A stretch of DNA of 51,631 bases from an uncultured Flavobacteriales bacterium (GTDB lineage: Bacteria; Bacteroidota; Bacteroidia; Flavobacteriales; UBA1820): positions 1 through 51,631 of the forward strand of contig CAUHQV010000017.1 of the NCBI GenBank assembly GCA_959608625.1, read 5' to 3'. This document shows, in pieces, positions 1-7,199 of this stretch. Numbering within the stretch: the first letter of the stretch is position 1; every line of letters starts with the position of its first letter. Position numbers and translations under genes: made by a program. The notes beneath the pieces were generated by a model. The model had not been told where the DNA came from. It did no database searches and saw only the letters and a program-made list of their open reading frames with translations.

Positions 1-292
1 TCGGTATCGTATTTCGCCCTCGCCGGAAATATCCGCTCGGGAACAGACGCTGCGGCCCTTTATTCATTCCCGCTTCGGTTTTGCCGGCGGGAGGAAGCCC
101 GGAAACGGGAAAAGGGCGGAGACTGTCCGAGCCTGCTTTAGCAGGCGAGTTTCGAAGGCCGCCGTTTTCGGGCGTTCCGAACGGCGATGATGCAAAACCG
201 GCGGAGGCTTTTTCTTTTGGTACTTTTCTTTTGTGTTGGTGACAAAAGAAAAGTACGTAGGGGATAATTCGACGATTATCGCCGCCTATTTA
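1..292. other. Non-coding region downstream of aroB with hairpin-rich module
   Basis: No convincing coding frame is present. The right half (about 121-256) holds three successive inverted repeats: 131-136/141-146 with a 4-nt loop, 160-171/177-186 with a 2-nt bulge, and a perfect 15-bp stem at 220-234/242-256. The left half (1-120) is GC-rich and shows nothing I recognise. The aroB stop codon lies just to the right, so this is the 3' flank of aroB; whatever lies to the left is outside the window. Confidence 0.6.
121..256. repeat. Composite three-hairpin intergenic element
   Basis: It starts at GACTGTCCGAGC, continues through hairpin 131-146 (GCCTGC/GCAGGC), hairpin 160-186 (CGCCG..TTCGG / CCGAA..CGGCG) and ends in a perfect 15-bp stem with a 7-nt loop at 220-256 (arms begin GTACTTTT and end AAAAGTAC). 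Neither strand has a U-run directly after the last stem, so it is not a standard intrinsic terminator. From memory, similar strings are scattered between genes in Bacteroidales genomes; that needs a search. A partly similar arm reappears at 49611-49662. Confidence 0.6.
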
Positions 293-1381
293 TCACTCCG
301 AGTACGAAGCCACGCCGTCGTTGTAAAAACGTATCGCTTCCCGGATAAGTTCTTCACCCGCATAGTGGTCTATCGAGGCCTGCCCGATATCTTCCAGCAG
401 GGTAAAATTGATGCCTTTCTCCGTATTCTTTTTGTCGTGGCGCATGATGTCCAGTATCTGCGCAATAGCATCCCCGGGTATGGAAATATCTCCGTAAAGA
501 CCCTTGATGTATTCCCGGAAAGCTTCGGCGAAATGTTCGTCCAATGTGCAGAGCCGGGTCGAAAGCCATACCTCGCATACCATACCGATGGCTACCGCGT
601 GCCCGTGGCTGATAGGAGTGGGAGTCTCCATGAAATAGGTCTCTACGGCATGCCCGATGGTATGACCGAAGTTCAGCATTTTGCGGATCCCTTTTTCGGT
701 AGGATCCTCCTTGACCACCTCATATTTTATCTTTACCGAGTCGTATACCAGCTTTTCCGTGCTTTCGAGTGAAAAATCCGGTGAAGAAGAGAGTTCGTCC
801 CAATGTTTGCGGCTGCGGATCAGACCGTGTTTGAGCATTTCGGCAAATCCGGAAAGTACCTCCGCCTGCGGCAGGGTCGGCAGGAATACGGAGCTCACTA
901 CCACCATCCGGGGCAGGGAAAAGAGCCCGATGATGTTTTTCAGCCCGTTCAAATCCACGCCAGTCTTTCCTCCTACCGAAGCGTCCACTTGTGAGAGCAG
1001 CGTCGTAGGGATATTGACGAACGGCACTCCGCGCATATAGCACGAAGCGGCGAATGCGCCCATATCGGTGACGACGCCTCCCCCCAGGTTGATCACCAGC
1101 GTATGGCGGTCGGCGTTCATGTCGCTCATGGCTTCCCATATCTGGCGGCAGGTATCGAGGTTTTTGTGCTCTTCGCCGGCGGGTATCTCCAGGATCTCGT
1201 ATTCGGAAAGGGCGGGGACGTTCTCGGCCAGTATGGGTAGGCACAGTTCATGGGAGTGCTCATCGCACAGGACGATGATCTGGGATATTTTTTCCTGATT
1301 ATTAATCAGATAAACATTTAAATGACTAAAACCCTGCTGTCCGAATACGACGGAACAACCGTCTATTTCCAATGGCGCCAT
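293..1381 (-). CDS. aroB: 3-dehydroquinate synthase
   Basis: Second step of the shikimate pathway: converts DAHP to 3-dehydroquinate using NAD+ and a divalent metal (usually Zn or Co) in the cytoplasm. The 362-residue product has the usual family length. The NAD-binding glycine stretch NLGGGVVTDMG lies at about 98-108 and the substrate-binding segment SQVDASVGGKTGVDLNGLKN at about 130-149. The likely metal ligands are Glu181 in GFAEMLKHG, His240 in NFGHTIGH and His259 in SHGHAVAIGM. The gene is divergent from rarA and appears to be transcribed alone. A -7-like CAAAAGTA (minus-strand TACTTTTG) lies at 1456-1463. Start ATG at 1381 fits the family N-terminus. Confidence 0.97.
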   Translation of the reverse strand: MAPLEIDGCSVVFGQQGFSHLNVYLINNQEKISQIIVLCDEHSHELCLPILAENVPALSEYEILEIPAGEEHKNLDTCRQIWEAMSDMNADRHTLVINLGGGVVTDMGAFAASCYMRGVPFVNIPTTLLSQVDASVGGKTGVDLNGLKNIIGLFSLPRMVVVSSVFLPTLPQAEVLSGFAEMLKHGLIRSRKHWDELSSSPDFSLESTEKLVYDSVKIKYEVVKEDPTEKGIRKMLNFGHTIGHAVETYFMETPTPISHGHAVAIGMVCEVWLSTRLCTLDEHFAEAFREYIKGLYGDISIPGDAIAQILDIMRHDKKNTEKGINFTLLEDIGQASIDHYAGEELIREAIRFYNDGVASYSE

Positions 1382-1455
1382 CGGTGATTTTTCTGTTAGT
1401 TAAAGTTATTCTAAACCTTCGGCTTTGCCCCGCAGGGCCCGATGTTATGTCATTG

Positions 1456-1471
1456 CAAAAGTATAAATTTG
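1456..1471. promoter_or_regulatory. Back-to-back -7 elements for aroB and rarA
   Basis: CAAAAGTA at 1456-1463 reads TACTTTTG on the minus strand, and TAAATTTG at 1464-1471 is on the plus strand. Both match the Bacteroidota -7 consensus TAnnTTTG and they abut exactly. No good TTTG -33 box is seen for either direction. The plus element sits 30 bases before the rarA ATG at 1502, which supports that start; the minus element lies 74 bases from the aroB ATG. Confidence 0.5.
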
Positions 1472-1501
1472 CGTAGAATAAAACGTAACTTTTTTCCCCG
1501 T

Positions 1502-2785
1502 ATGGATATCACGACACCGCTTGCAGAAAGGATGCGCCCCGACGATTTCGACGGGTACGTATCGCAGGCGTCGATCGTGGGCGAAGGAACGCCGCTGCGC
1601 CGGGTGCTGGACTCCGGCTATGTCCCATCGATGATATTCTGGGGCCCTCCCGGCAGCGGGAAGACTACTCTGGCTCATATTCTGGCGAAAAAGATAGACC
1701 GTCCGTTCTACAGCATCTCGGCCATCAACGCCGGGGTGAAAGACGTCCGCGACGTCATTGCTAAGGCTACGGAAGGGGCCAACCTCTTTCATGCGGCCAA
1801 GCCGATCCTTTTTATCGACGAGATACACCGTTTTTCCAAGTCGCAGCAGGACTCCCTGCTTTCGGCCGTAGAACGTGGCTTGGTGACCCTTATCGGGGCT
1901 ACGACGGAGAACCCGAGTTTCGAGGTGATCCCGGCTCTCCTGTCCCGTTGCCAGGTGTACGTGCTGGAATCCTTGTCCAAGGAGGACCTCATTGCCTTAT
2001 TGCACCGGGCGGTGGAAAAGGACGAATTCCTGAAAAAGAAGAACATCGTTTTCAAGGAATACGATGCTTTGATCCGTATATCCGGTGGCGATGCCCGCAA
2101 ATTGCTCAATACGCTGGAACTGGTCGTAAATTCCGAAGGCGGGAAAAAGGTCGTCGTCACCAATGCGATGGTACTGGAAAAAGTGCAGCAAAACCCGGCC
2201 CGTTACGATAAAACCGGGGAACAGCACTACGATATCATTTCGGCGTTCATCAAGTCGATCCGGGGGAGCGACCCGAACGGAGCCGTCTATTGGCTGGCCC
2301 GGATGGTGGAAGGCGGCGAAGACCTGAAATTCATTGCCCGCAGGCTGGTGATACTGGCTTCGGAGGATATCGGCAATGCCAATCCTACCGCATTGATCCT
2401 GGCCAACAATACATTCCAGGCCGTCAGCACCGTCGGCTATCCAGAAAGCCGGATTATTTTGGCGCAGTGTGTGACTTACCTGGCATCCAGCCCGAAGAGC
2501 AACGCGGCGTATATGGCCATCGCGGCGGCCCAGTCCGAAGTGAAGCAGACCGGAGACCTGTCCGTGCCCATACACCTGCGCAATGCGCCGACCAAACTGA
2601 TGAAAGAACTGAACTATGGGGCGGATTATGTCTACCCCCACGGTGTGCCGGGCAATTTTGCCCTGCAGGAATACCTGCCGGCGGAAATTTCCGGCAAGAA
2701 ATTTTACGAGCCGGGCGAGAACGAGCGAGAATCGGCCCTCAGGCGCTACCTGAAATCGCGCTGGGGCGATAAATATAATTACTGA
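1502..2785 (+). CDS. rarA: Replication-associated recombination protein A (RarA/MgsA AAA+ ATPase)
   Basis: Clamp-loader-like AAA+ ATPase that acts at stalled replication forks. The 427-residue product (from ATG 1502) has Walker A GPPGSGKT at 48-55, Walker B LFIDEIHRF at about 103-111, the sensor-1-type GATTENPSF stretch, and the C-terminal tetramerisation domain with SEDIGNAN and HLRNAPTKLMKELNYG. An in-frame ATG at 1442 would add 20 residues, but it lies upstream of the -7 element at 1464-1471 and the family begins near PLAERMRP, so 1502 is preferred. The tatD-like gene follows after 14 bases and is probably co-transcribed. Confidence 0.97.
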   Translation: MDITTPLAERMRPDDFDGYVSQASIVGEGTPLRRVLDSGYVPSMIFWGPPGSGKTTLAHILAKKIDRPFYSISAINAGVKDVRDVIAKATEGANLFHAAKPILFIDEIHRFSKSQQDSLLSAVERGLVTLIGATTENPSFEVIPALLSRCQVYVLESLSKEDLIALLHRAVEKDEFLKKKNIVFKEYDALIRISGGDARKLLNTLELVVNSEGGKKVVVTNAMVLEKVQQNPARYDKTGEQHYDIISAFIKSIRGSDPNGAVYWLARMVEGGEDLKFIARRLVILASEDIGNANPTALILANNTFQAVSTVGYPESRIILAQCVTYLASSPKSNAAYMAIAAAQSEVKQTGDLSVPIHLRNAPTKLMKELNYGADYVYPHGVPGNFALQEYLPAEISGKKFYEPGENERESALRRYLKSRWGDKYNY

Positions 2786-2799
2786 CAAATACGAGCGAT

Positions 2800-3432
2800 A
2801 TGAAATTTTACGATGTCCACACCCATGGGAAAGCTACCCTGACGGATATCAAGAACGTGATCTTCTCCTGGGACGACCCTGTATCCAAGGGTTATTACAG
2901 CATCGGAGCCCACCCTTTGTTCTACGAATGGACGAAGGATCTCTATTCTCAACTGGAAAAAATGTGCCGTCCCAAGGCCGCGCTGGCCGTGGGGGAATGC
3001 GGGTTCGACAAGCGGAGCCCGATGAGTTTTTCCGAGCAGTCCGACCTGGTGATGACACACGTAAAAATATCGGAGGAGTTGCAAAAACCGCTGATGATCC
3101 ATTGTGTAGGCTATTTTAATGAACTGGCCAACCTTCGCCGGGAGGTTAACCCGACCCAGCCGTGGATCATTCATGGTTTCCGGAAAAACCCGCAGCTGGC
3201 CGAATCGCTGGTACAGATGGGTTTTTATTTTTCGATGGGAAAAGACGGCATGAGGCGCGAGGGCTTGCTCGGGGTGATACCCCCGGACAGGCTTTTCTTC
3301 GAGACGGACGAAGATACCGAGCTCAGTATCGAACAGGTATACCGGGAGGGGGCTGCGATGATAGGGATCGATGTAGAGCATTTGGCCGGGAAACTGGAAG
3401 AAAATTTCGACCGGGTGTTTTTGAAAAAATAG
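2800..3432 (+). CDS. TatD-family metal-dependent hydrolase (short form)
   Basis: Predicted cytoplasmic amidohydrolase-superfamily nuclease/hydrolase. Metal-site residues are visible in family order: His7 and His9 (DVHTH), Glu66 (VGECG), His101 (MIHC), His125 (IIHGF) and Asp170 (FFETDE). At 210 residues it is clearly shorter than the usual 255-265 of TatD/YcfH, with compressed segments between the motifs; this compact form seems common in Bacteroidota. It is 14 bases downstream of rarA, and a hairpin terminator follows the stop. The substrate is unknown; TatD relatives act as DNA exonucleases or D-aminoacyl-tRNA deacylases. Confidence 0.88.
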   Translation: MKFYDVHTHGKATLTDIKNVIFSWDDPVSKGYYSIGAHPLFYEWTKDLYSQLEKMCRPKAALAVGECGFDKRSPMSFSEQSDLVMTHVKISEELQKPLMIHCVGYFNELANLRREVNPTQPWIIHGFRKNPQLAESLVQMGFYFSMGKDGMRREGLLGVIPPDRLFFETDEDTELSIEQVYREGAAMIGIDVEHLAGKLEENFDRVFLKK

Positions 3433-3458
3433 GATAAGGTCAAAATAGGTATATGAAA

Positions 3459-3497
3459 AACGGGCCGCTCTTTTCAGAGCAGCCCGTTCCGGTTTTT
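3459..3497. terminator. Bidirectional terminator between tatD-like gene and sod
   Basis: A 12-bp stem with one mismatch (3459-3470 / 3477-3488, loop TTTTCA) is followed on the plus strand by GGTTTTT. On the minus strand the same hairpin is followed directly by five U residues. It therefore can serve both convergent genes. Confidence 0.75.
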
Positions 3498-3602
3498 AGG
3501 TTGTTTGGGTTTGGCTAGCTAAGCCATAAAAGTAATTTTAGTCGGCGCGGGGGATACCCGCAATTATCATGGTTTTACTTATTTTCTGACGGTGGAGAGG
3601 GA

Positions 3603-4277
3603 TCAGTGTCCGGCGCATCCGCATCCGCAGTCAGGCTTCTTGCCGGCTTTCTTAGCCTCGTAATAGGCTTTGGAATTGGCATAAAGGGACTCAACGGCCG
3701 ACCAATTGATCACGTTAAAGAAATTATTCACGTAATCGGCGCGGACGTTCTTATATTTCAGGTAGTAGGCATGTTCCCATACGTCGATCAAGAGGATAGG
3801 GAAGCCTTTTTGCGCGCCGCCCAGTTTCATCATCGGGTTGTCCTGGTTGGCGGTGGAGATGATGGACACTTTGCCGTCCGGGTCGGCGATCAGCCAGGCC
3901 CATCCGGAGCCAAACTGGCCCAGGGCGGCAGCCGTGAATTTCTCCTTGAAAGCGTCGAACGATCCGAAAGATGCGTCGATCGCTTTGGCCAGAGCGCCGG
4001 TCGGTTTGTCAGCATGGCCTTTCGGGCCCATGATCTTCCAGTAGAGGTTGTGGTTTACGTATCCTCCGGCGTTGTTGCGCAGGGCGGCCGGGTAGTTCTC
4101 TACTTCGAGGAATATTTCTTCGATGGTTTTGCCTTCCAGCGGAGTGCCTTTCAGGGCATTGTTGAAGTTGGCGGTATAGGCAGCGTGGTGCTTGTCGTGG
4201 TGGAGATGCATCGTTTCGGCATCGATATACGGCTCGAGAGCGTCGTATTCATAGGGAAGTGGGGGAAGTTCAAACAT
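3603..4277 (-). CDS. sod: Iron/manganese superoxide dismutase with Cys/His tail
   Basis: Converts superoxide to hydrogen peroxide and oxygen in the cytoplasm. Metal ligands are visible in HLHHDKHH near residue 26, the NHNLYW segment, and Asp and His of DVWEHAYY. NNAGGYVNH and the Gln of STANQDNP look like the Mn-type or cambialistic arrangement rather than the Fe type, which fits Bacteroidales enzymes; actual metal use is not proven. The last 12 residues, KKPDCGCGCAGH, extend beyond the normal fold end and add three Cys and one His. A consensus promoter (4321-4352) lies just upstream and overlaps the parC terminator. A shared terminator follows at 3459-3497. Confidence 0.97.
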   Translation of the reverse strand: MFELPPLPYEYDALEPYIDAETMHLHHDKHHAAYTANFNNALKGTPLEGKTIEEIFLEVENYPAALRNNAGGYVNHNLYWKIMGPKGHADKPTGALAKAIDASFGSFDAFKEKFTAAALGQFGSGWAWLIADPDGKVSIISTANQDNPMMKLGGAQKGFPILLIDVWEHAYYLKYKNVRADYVNNFFNVINWSAVESLYANSKAYYEAKKAGKKPDCGCGCAGH

Positions 4278-4320
4278 GGGTTTAGGTTTTTAGGTTGATA
4301 CTTTATGTCTTTCTTGTACT

Positions 4321-4352
4321 CAAATATACGAGGAAAAGCGGGAGATAACAAA
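4321..4352 (-). promoter_or_regulatory. Consensus Bacteroidota promoter of sod
   Basis: On the minus strand TTTG (plus 4349-4352) is followed by a 20-base spacer and TATATTTG (plus 4321-4328), a full match to TTTG-N19-21-TAnnTTTG. Predicted transcription start is near 4314, giving a leader of about 37 bases. The -33 TTTG lies in the loop of the parC terminator hairpin (4334-4368). Confidence 0.75.
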
Positions 4353-4368
4353 GTTATCCCCCGCTTTT
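4334..4368 (-). terminator. parC terminator hairpin
   Basis: A 16-position stem with one mismatch (4334-4349 / 4353-4368) and AAA loop. On the minus strand it ends in CCCGCTTTT, giving a short U-run after the parC stop at 4410. It physically contains part of the sod promoter. Confidence 0.75.
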
Positions 4369-4409
4369 TCAATCGATTTTGGCTATAGAGCCATTCTTAT
4401 AATTTATCG

Positions 4410-7136
4410 TCAGAACAGCGATATCTGCCCGTTGTCCCCCACATCGCCTTCCGGGATGTCCTTGACGGGGTTATCCCCGCTGTCGGAGCTACTGCCTGCT
4501 GAGGATTCGCCTTCCTCTTCTTCCGGCATTTCCGGCGATTCATCCAAAGTGTCGCCGTCTTCCGTGTCTTCATCTTGATCTTCATCCGGGTCTTCGTCCT
4601 GCTCGGGATCGTCTTCGGGTTCCGGATCATCGTACGGCAGGGGGGCAAGCGGTTTGATGGCTTTGACCTTATCCGCAGAAAGCTGGTTGCCTTGGGCCTT
4701 GATACCCTTGACGGTGATGAAGTCGGCGATATTGACCTCCAGATCCTCTTTTGGGTCCATTCCTTTCTCTTTGGAAAAGGATACCGATACAACAGGCAGG
4801 TAATCCGTCGAAACGAAGGCCATGAAAGACCCCTTGGACTGGGAGATGACGGTTTCCGGTTTTTGCGTTTTGTCCAGCATGAAACGCTTGACAAAATATT
4901 TCTTTTTCTCCCCGTCGTAATAGATGACGGATACCGGTTTGTTCGGGTTCAGTTTTTCGATCACCGGGGAATCCGGCTCGAAATGGGTGGCCAGGTCGTA
5001 GGATAACAGGCGCACTTCACCCGATTTGGTGACCTCCAGGATCCGGTCGTCGCCGTGGAATTTGCCCAGCGAGCGCCCCCGGCCTTCATCGTTCAGACGC
5101 ATCACGGCCTCGTCCAGCCATATTTCGCGGGCGGAGAGGGTGGAGACGCCTTTTTCGGCCAGTTCGACCTTGCGCACCGGGTATTTGGTCACCAGGTTGC
5201 CTTTTACCAGCTGGCCTTTGACGGCCAGGGTAGCAAAGTCTATTTCGATCTTCGTCTTGCGCAGTTTGGCCTGCGAACGCAAAAAGACATTCACTTTTTC
5301 GGCCTCGCCGTTGGGGTTGACCGACAGATAAAGTATCTGGGAGCCTTTTTTGCCCTGGGTGTAGACCTTGTCACGGGTGACGGCCGTCACGGCGAAACGT
5401 TTCATGTACGACCAGCCGGATGCGCCGTCCTTATAGATAAGATTGTAAATGGTACGCTTGTCCTTCTTTTTCCAGACCCCGGCCCAGACGATATCCTTGC
5501 CCACAAAACTCTTGGGCTGGATCTTTTGCACGGTGAAAGTCCCGTCCCGCAGGAAAACGATGATGTCGTCGATGTCCGAGCAGTCGCATACGTATTCGCC
5601 TTCACCTTTTTTCAGCCCGTAGCCCATAAAGCCGTTGGCGCGGTCTACGTACAGTTTGGTATTCTGGATGGCGACCTTCGTAGCCTCGATATTGTCGAAA
5701 GTGCGCAGTTCGGTCTTCCGTTCGCGGCCCTGCCCGTATTTTTTCTTGAGGCCTTTGAAATAGTCGGTGGCATACCGCACCATATGTGCCAGGTTGTCCG
5801 TGATCTCGGCCATCTGGGCTTCCAGATCGGCGATGAAACGGTCGGCCTTTTCGGCATCGTGCTTGGTGATGCGGCGCATCTTTATTTCGAGCAGTTTTTG
5901 CAAGTCTTCGTCGGTAATGGGCGAGAGCAGTTTCGGCTCGAACGGCTTTAGGAGTTCTCTTGTGGTGTCTATTGCCTCTTCATAGGACAAGTTGTCAAAC
6001 AGCTTATAGATACGTTCCTCAATAAATATCTTTTCCAGCGAAGAGGCGTGCCACTGGGCGCGCAGTTCGTCGAGTTTTACCTGGAGCTCCTGGCGGAGCA
6101 TCTCCAGCGTGCGGGCAGTGGAATGGCGCAGGATGTCCGAAACCCCCATAAATGCCGGTTTGTCCTCTACGATGACGCAGCACAGCGGAGAGATGGACAT
6201 TTCACAGTCCGTAAAGGCGTACAGGGCGTCGATGGTCTTGTCCGGGGAAATGCCGGGCGCCAGGTGGATGAGTATCTCTACTTTGTCGGCCGTATTGTCG
6301 TCGATGCTTTTGATCTTGATCTTGCCCTTTTCGTTGGCCTTCAGTACGGATTCGATAAGTGACGAAGTAGTGGTGCCGAACGGGATCTCGTCCACCACCA
6401 GCGTGGCCTTGTCCGCCTGGCGGATGCGGGCCCGCACGCGGACACGTCCTCCGCGGATACCGTCGTTGTAGGCCGACATATCGGCTATGCCGCCGGTGGG
6501 GAAGTCGGGGTACAGTTCGAACGGCCTTTCCTCCAGGATGGCCACCGAAGCGTCGATCAGCTCACAGAAATTGTGCGGCAGTATTTTGGTGGAAAGCCCG
6601 ACGGCGATACCTTCGACCCCTTGGGCGAGCAGCAGCGGGAACTTCATCGGGAAAAAGATCGGCTCCTGGTTCCGCCCGTCGTACGAGGTTTGCCATTTGG
6701 TGATCTTGGGGTTGAATACCGTCTCCAGGGCGAACTTGGACAACCGGGCTTCGATGTATCGTCCGGCCGCGGCGCTGTCCCCGGTGAGGATGTTTCCCCA
6801 GTTTCCCTGCATGTCGATCAGGAGTTCTTTCTGGCCCAGCTGAACCAGGGCGTCTTTGATCGAGGCGTCCCCGTGGGGGTGGTATTTCATCGTGTTTCCC
6901 ACGATGTTGGCTACCTTGTTGTACCGTCCGTCCTCCATTTCGCGCATCGAGTGGATGATACGCCGCTGCACGGGTTTGAAGCCGTCGTTGATGTCCGGTA
7001 CGGCGCGTTCGAGGATGACATACGAGGCATAGTCGAGAAACCAGTTCTCGAACATGCCGTCTACCTTCACGAGCCGGTCGGAAGAGGGAGATGGGTTGGA
7101 TGCGGGGGTTCCCGCCGTTATATCCTGTTCACTCAT
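4410..7136 (-). CDS. parC: DNA topoisomerase IV subunit A (ParC) with acidic tail ending QISLF
   Basis: Breakage-reunion subunit of topoisomerase IV, acting with ParE to unlink daughter chromosomes. The winged-helix domain carries the catalytic Tyr127 in AAAGRYIEA. The drug-site segment reads YHPHGDASIKDAL: Ala91 stands where E. coli ParC has Ser80, while acidic Asp95 is kept. A tower and coiled-coil segment follows, then a beta-pinwheel-like C-terminal domain up to about 830. Residues about 836-908 are an acidic, low-complexity tail whose last five residues are QISLF (4413-4427), matching the bacterial sliding-clamp-binding pentapeptide. parE lies 63 bases upstream in the same direction. The protein is longer than E. 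coli ParC (about 750), mostly because of the C-terminal part. Confidence 0.95.
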   Translation of the reverse strand: MSEQDITAGTPASNPSPSSDRLVKVDGMFENWFLDYASYVILERAVPDINDGFKPVQRRIIHSMREMEDGRYNKVANIVGNTMKYHPHGDASIKDALVQLGQKELLIDMQGNWGNILTGDSAAAGRYIEARLSKFALETVFNPKITKWQTSYDGRNQEPIFFPMKFPLLLAQGVEGIAVGLSTKILPHNFCELIDASVAILEERPFELYPDFPTGGIADMSAYNDGIRGGRVRVRARIRQADKATLVVDEIPFGTTTSSLIESVLKANEKGKIKIKSIDDNTADKVEILIHLAPGISPDKTIDALYAFTDCEMSISPLCCVIVEDKPAFMGVSDILRHSTARTLEMLRQELQVKLDELRAQWHASSLEKIFIEERIYKLFDNLSYEEAIDTTRELLKPFEPKLLSPITDEDLQKLLEIKMRRITKHDAEKADRFIADLEAQMAEITDNLAHMVRYATDYFKGLKKKYGQGRERKTELRTFDNIEATKVAIQNTKLYVDRANGFMGYGLKKGEGEYVCDCSDIDDIIVFLRDGTFTVQKIQPKSFVGKDIVWAGVWKKKDKRTIYNLIYKDGASGWSYMKRFAVTAVTRDKVYTQGKKGSQILYLSVNPNGEAEKVNVFLRSQAKLRKTKIEIDFATLAVKGQLVKGNLVTKYPVRKVELAEKGVSTLSAREIWLDEAVMRLNDEGRGRSLGKFHGDDRILEVTKSGEVRLLSYDLATHFEPDSPVIEKLNPNKPVSVIYYDGEKKKYFVKRFMLDKTQKPETVISQSKGSFMAFVSTDYLPVVSVSFSKEKGMDPKEDLEVNIADFITVKGIKAQGNQLSADKVKAIKPLAPLPYDDPEPEDDPEQDEDPDEDQDEDTEDGDTLDESPEMPEEEEGESSAGSSSDSGDNPVKDIPEGDVGDNGQISLF

Positions 7137-7199
7137 TGTATTGTCGATGCGGGCTTAGGCCCGTTTTATGCGTTTGGTGAAAAATTCCGGGTGCCCGGG

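Noticed and set aside
233..772. A 179-codon plus-strand frame starting in the 220-256 hairpin
   Set aside because: Most of it is antisense to aroB, and its start lies inside an inverted repeat with no ribosome-binding signal.
950..970. A TTCAAATCC string resembling a tRNA T-loop
   Set aside because: It is inside aroB and no cloverleaf can be drawn around it.
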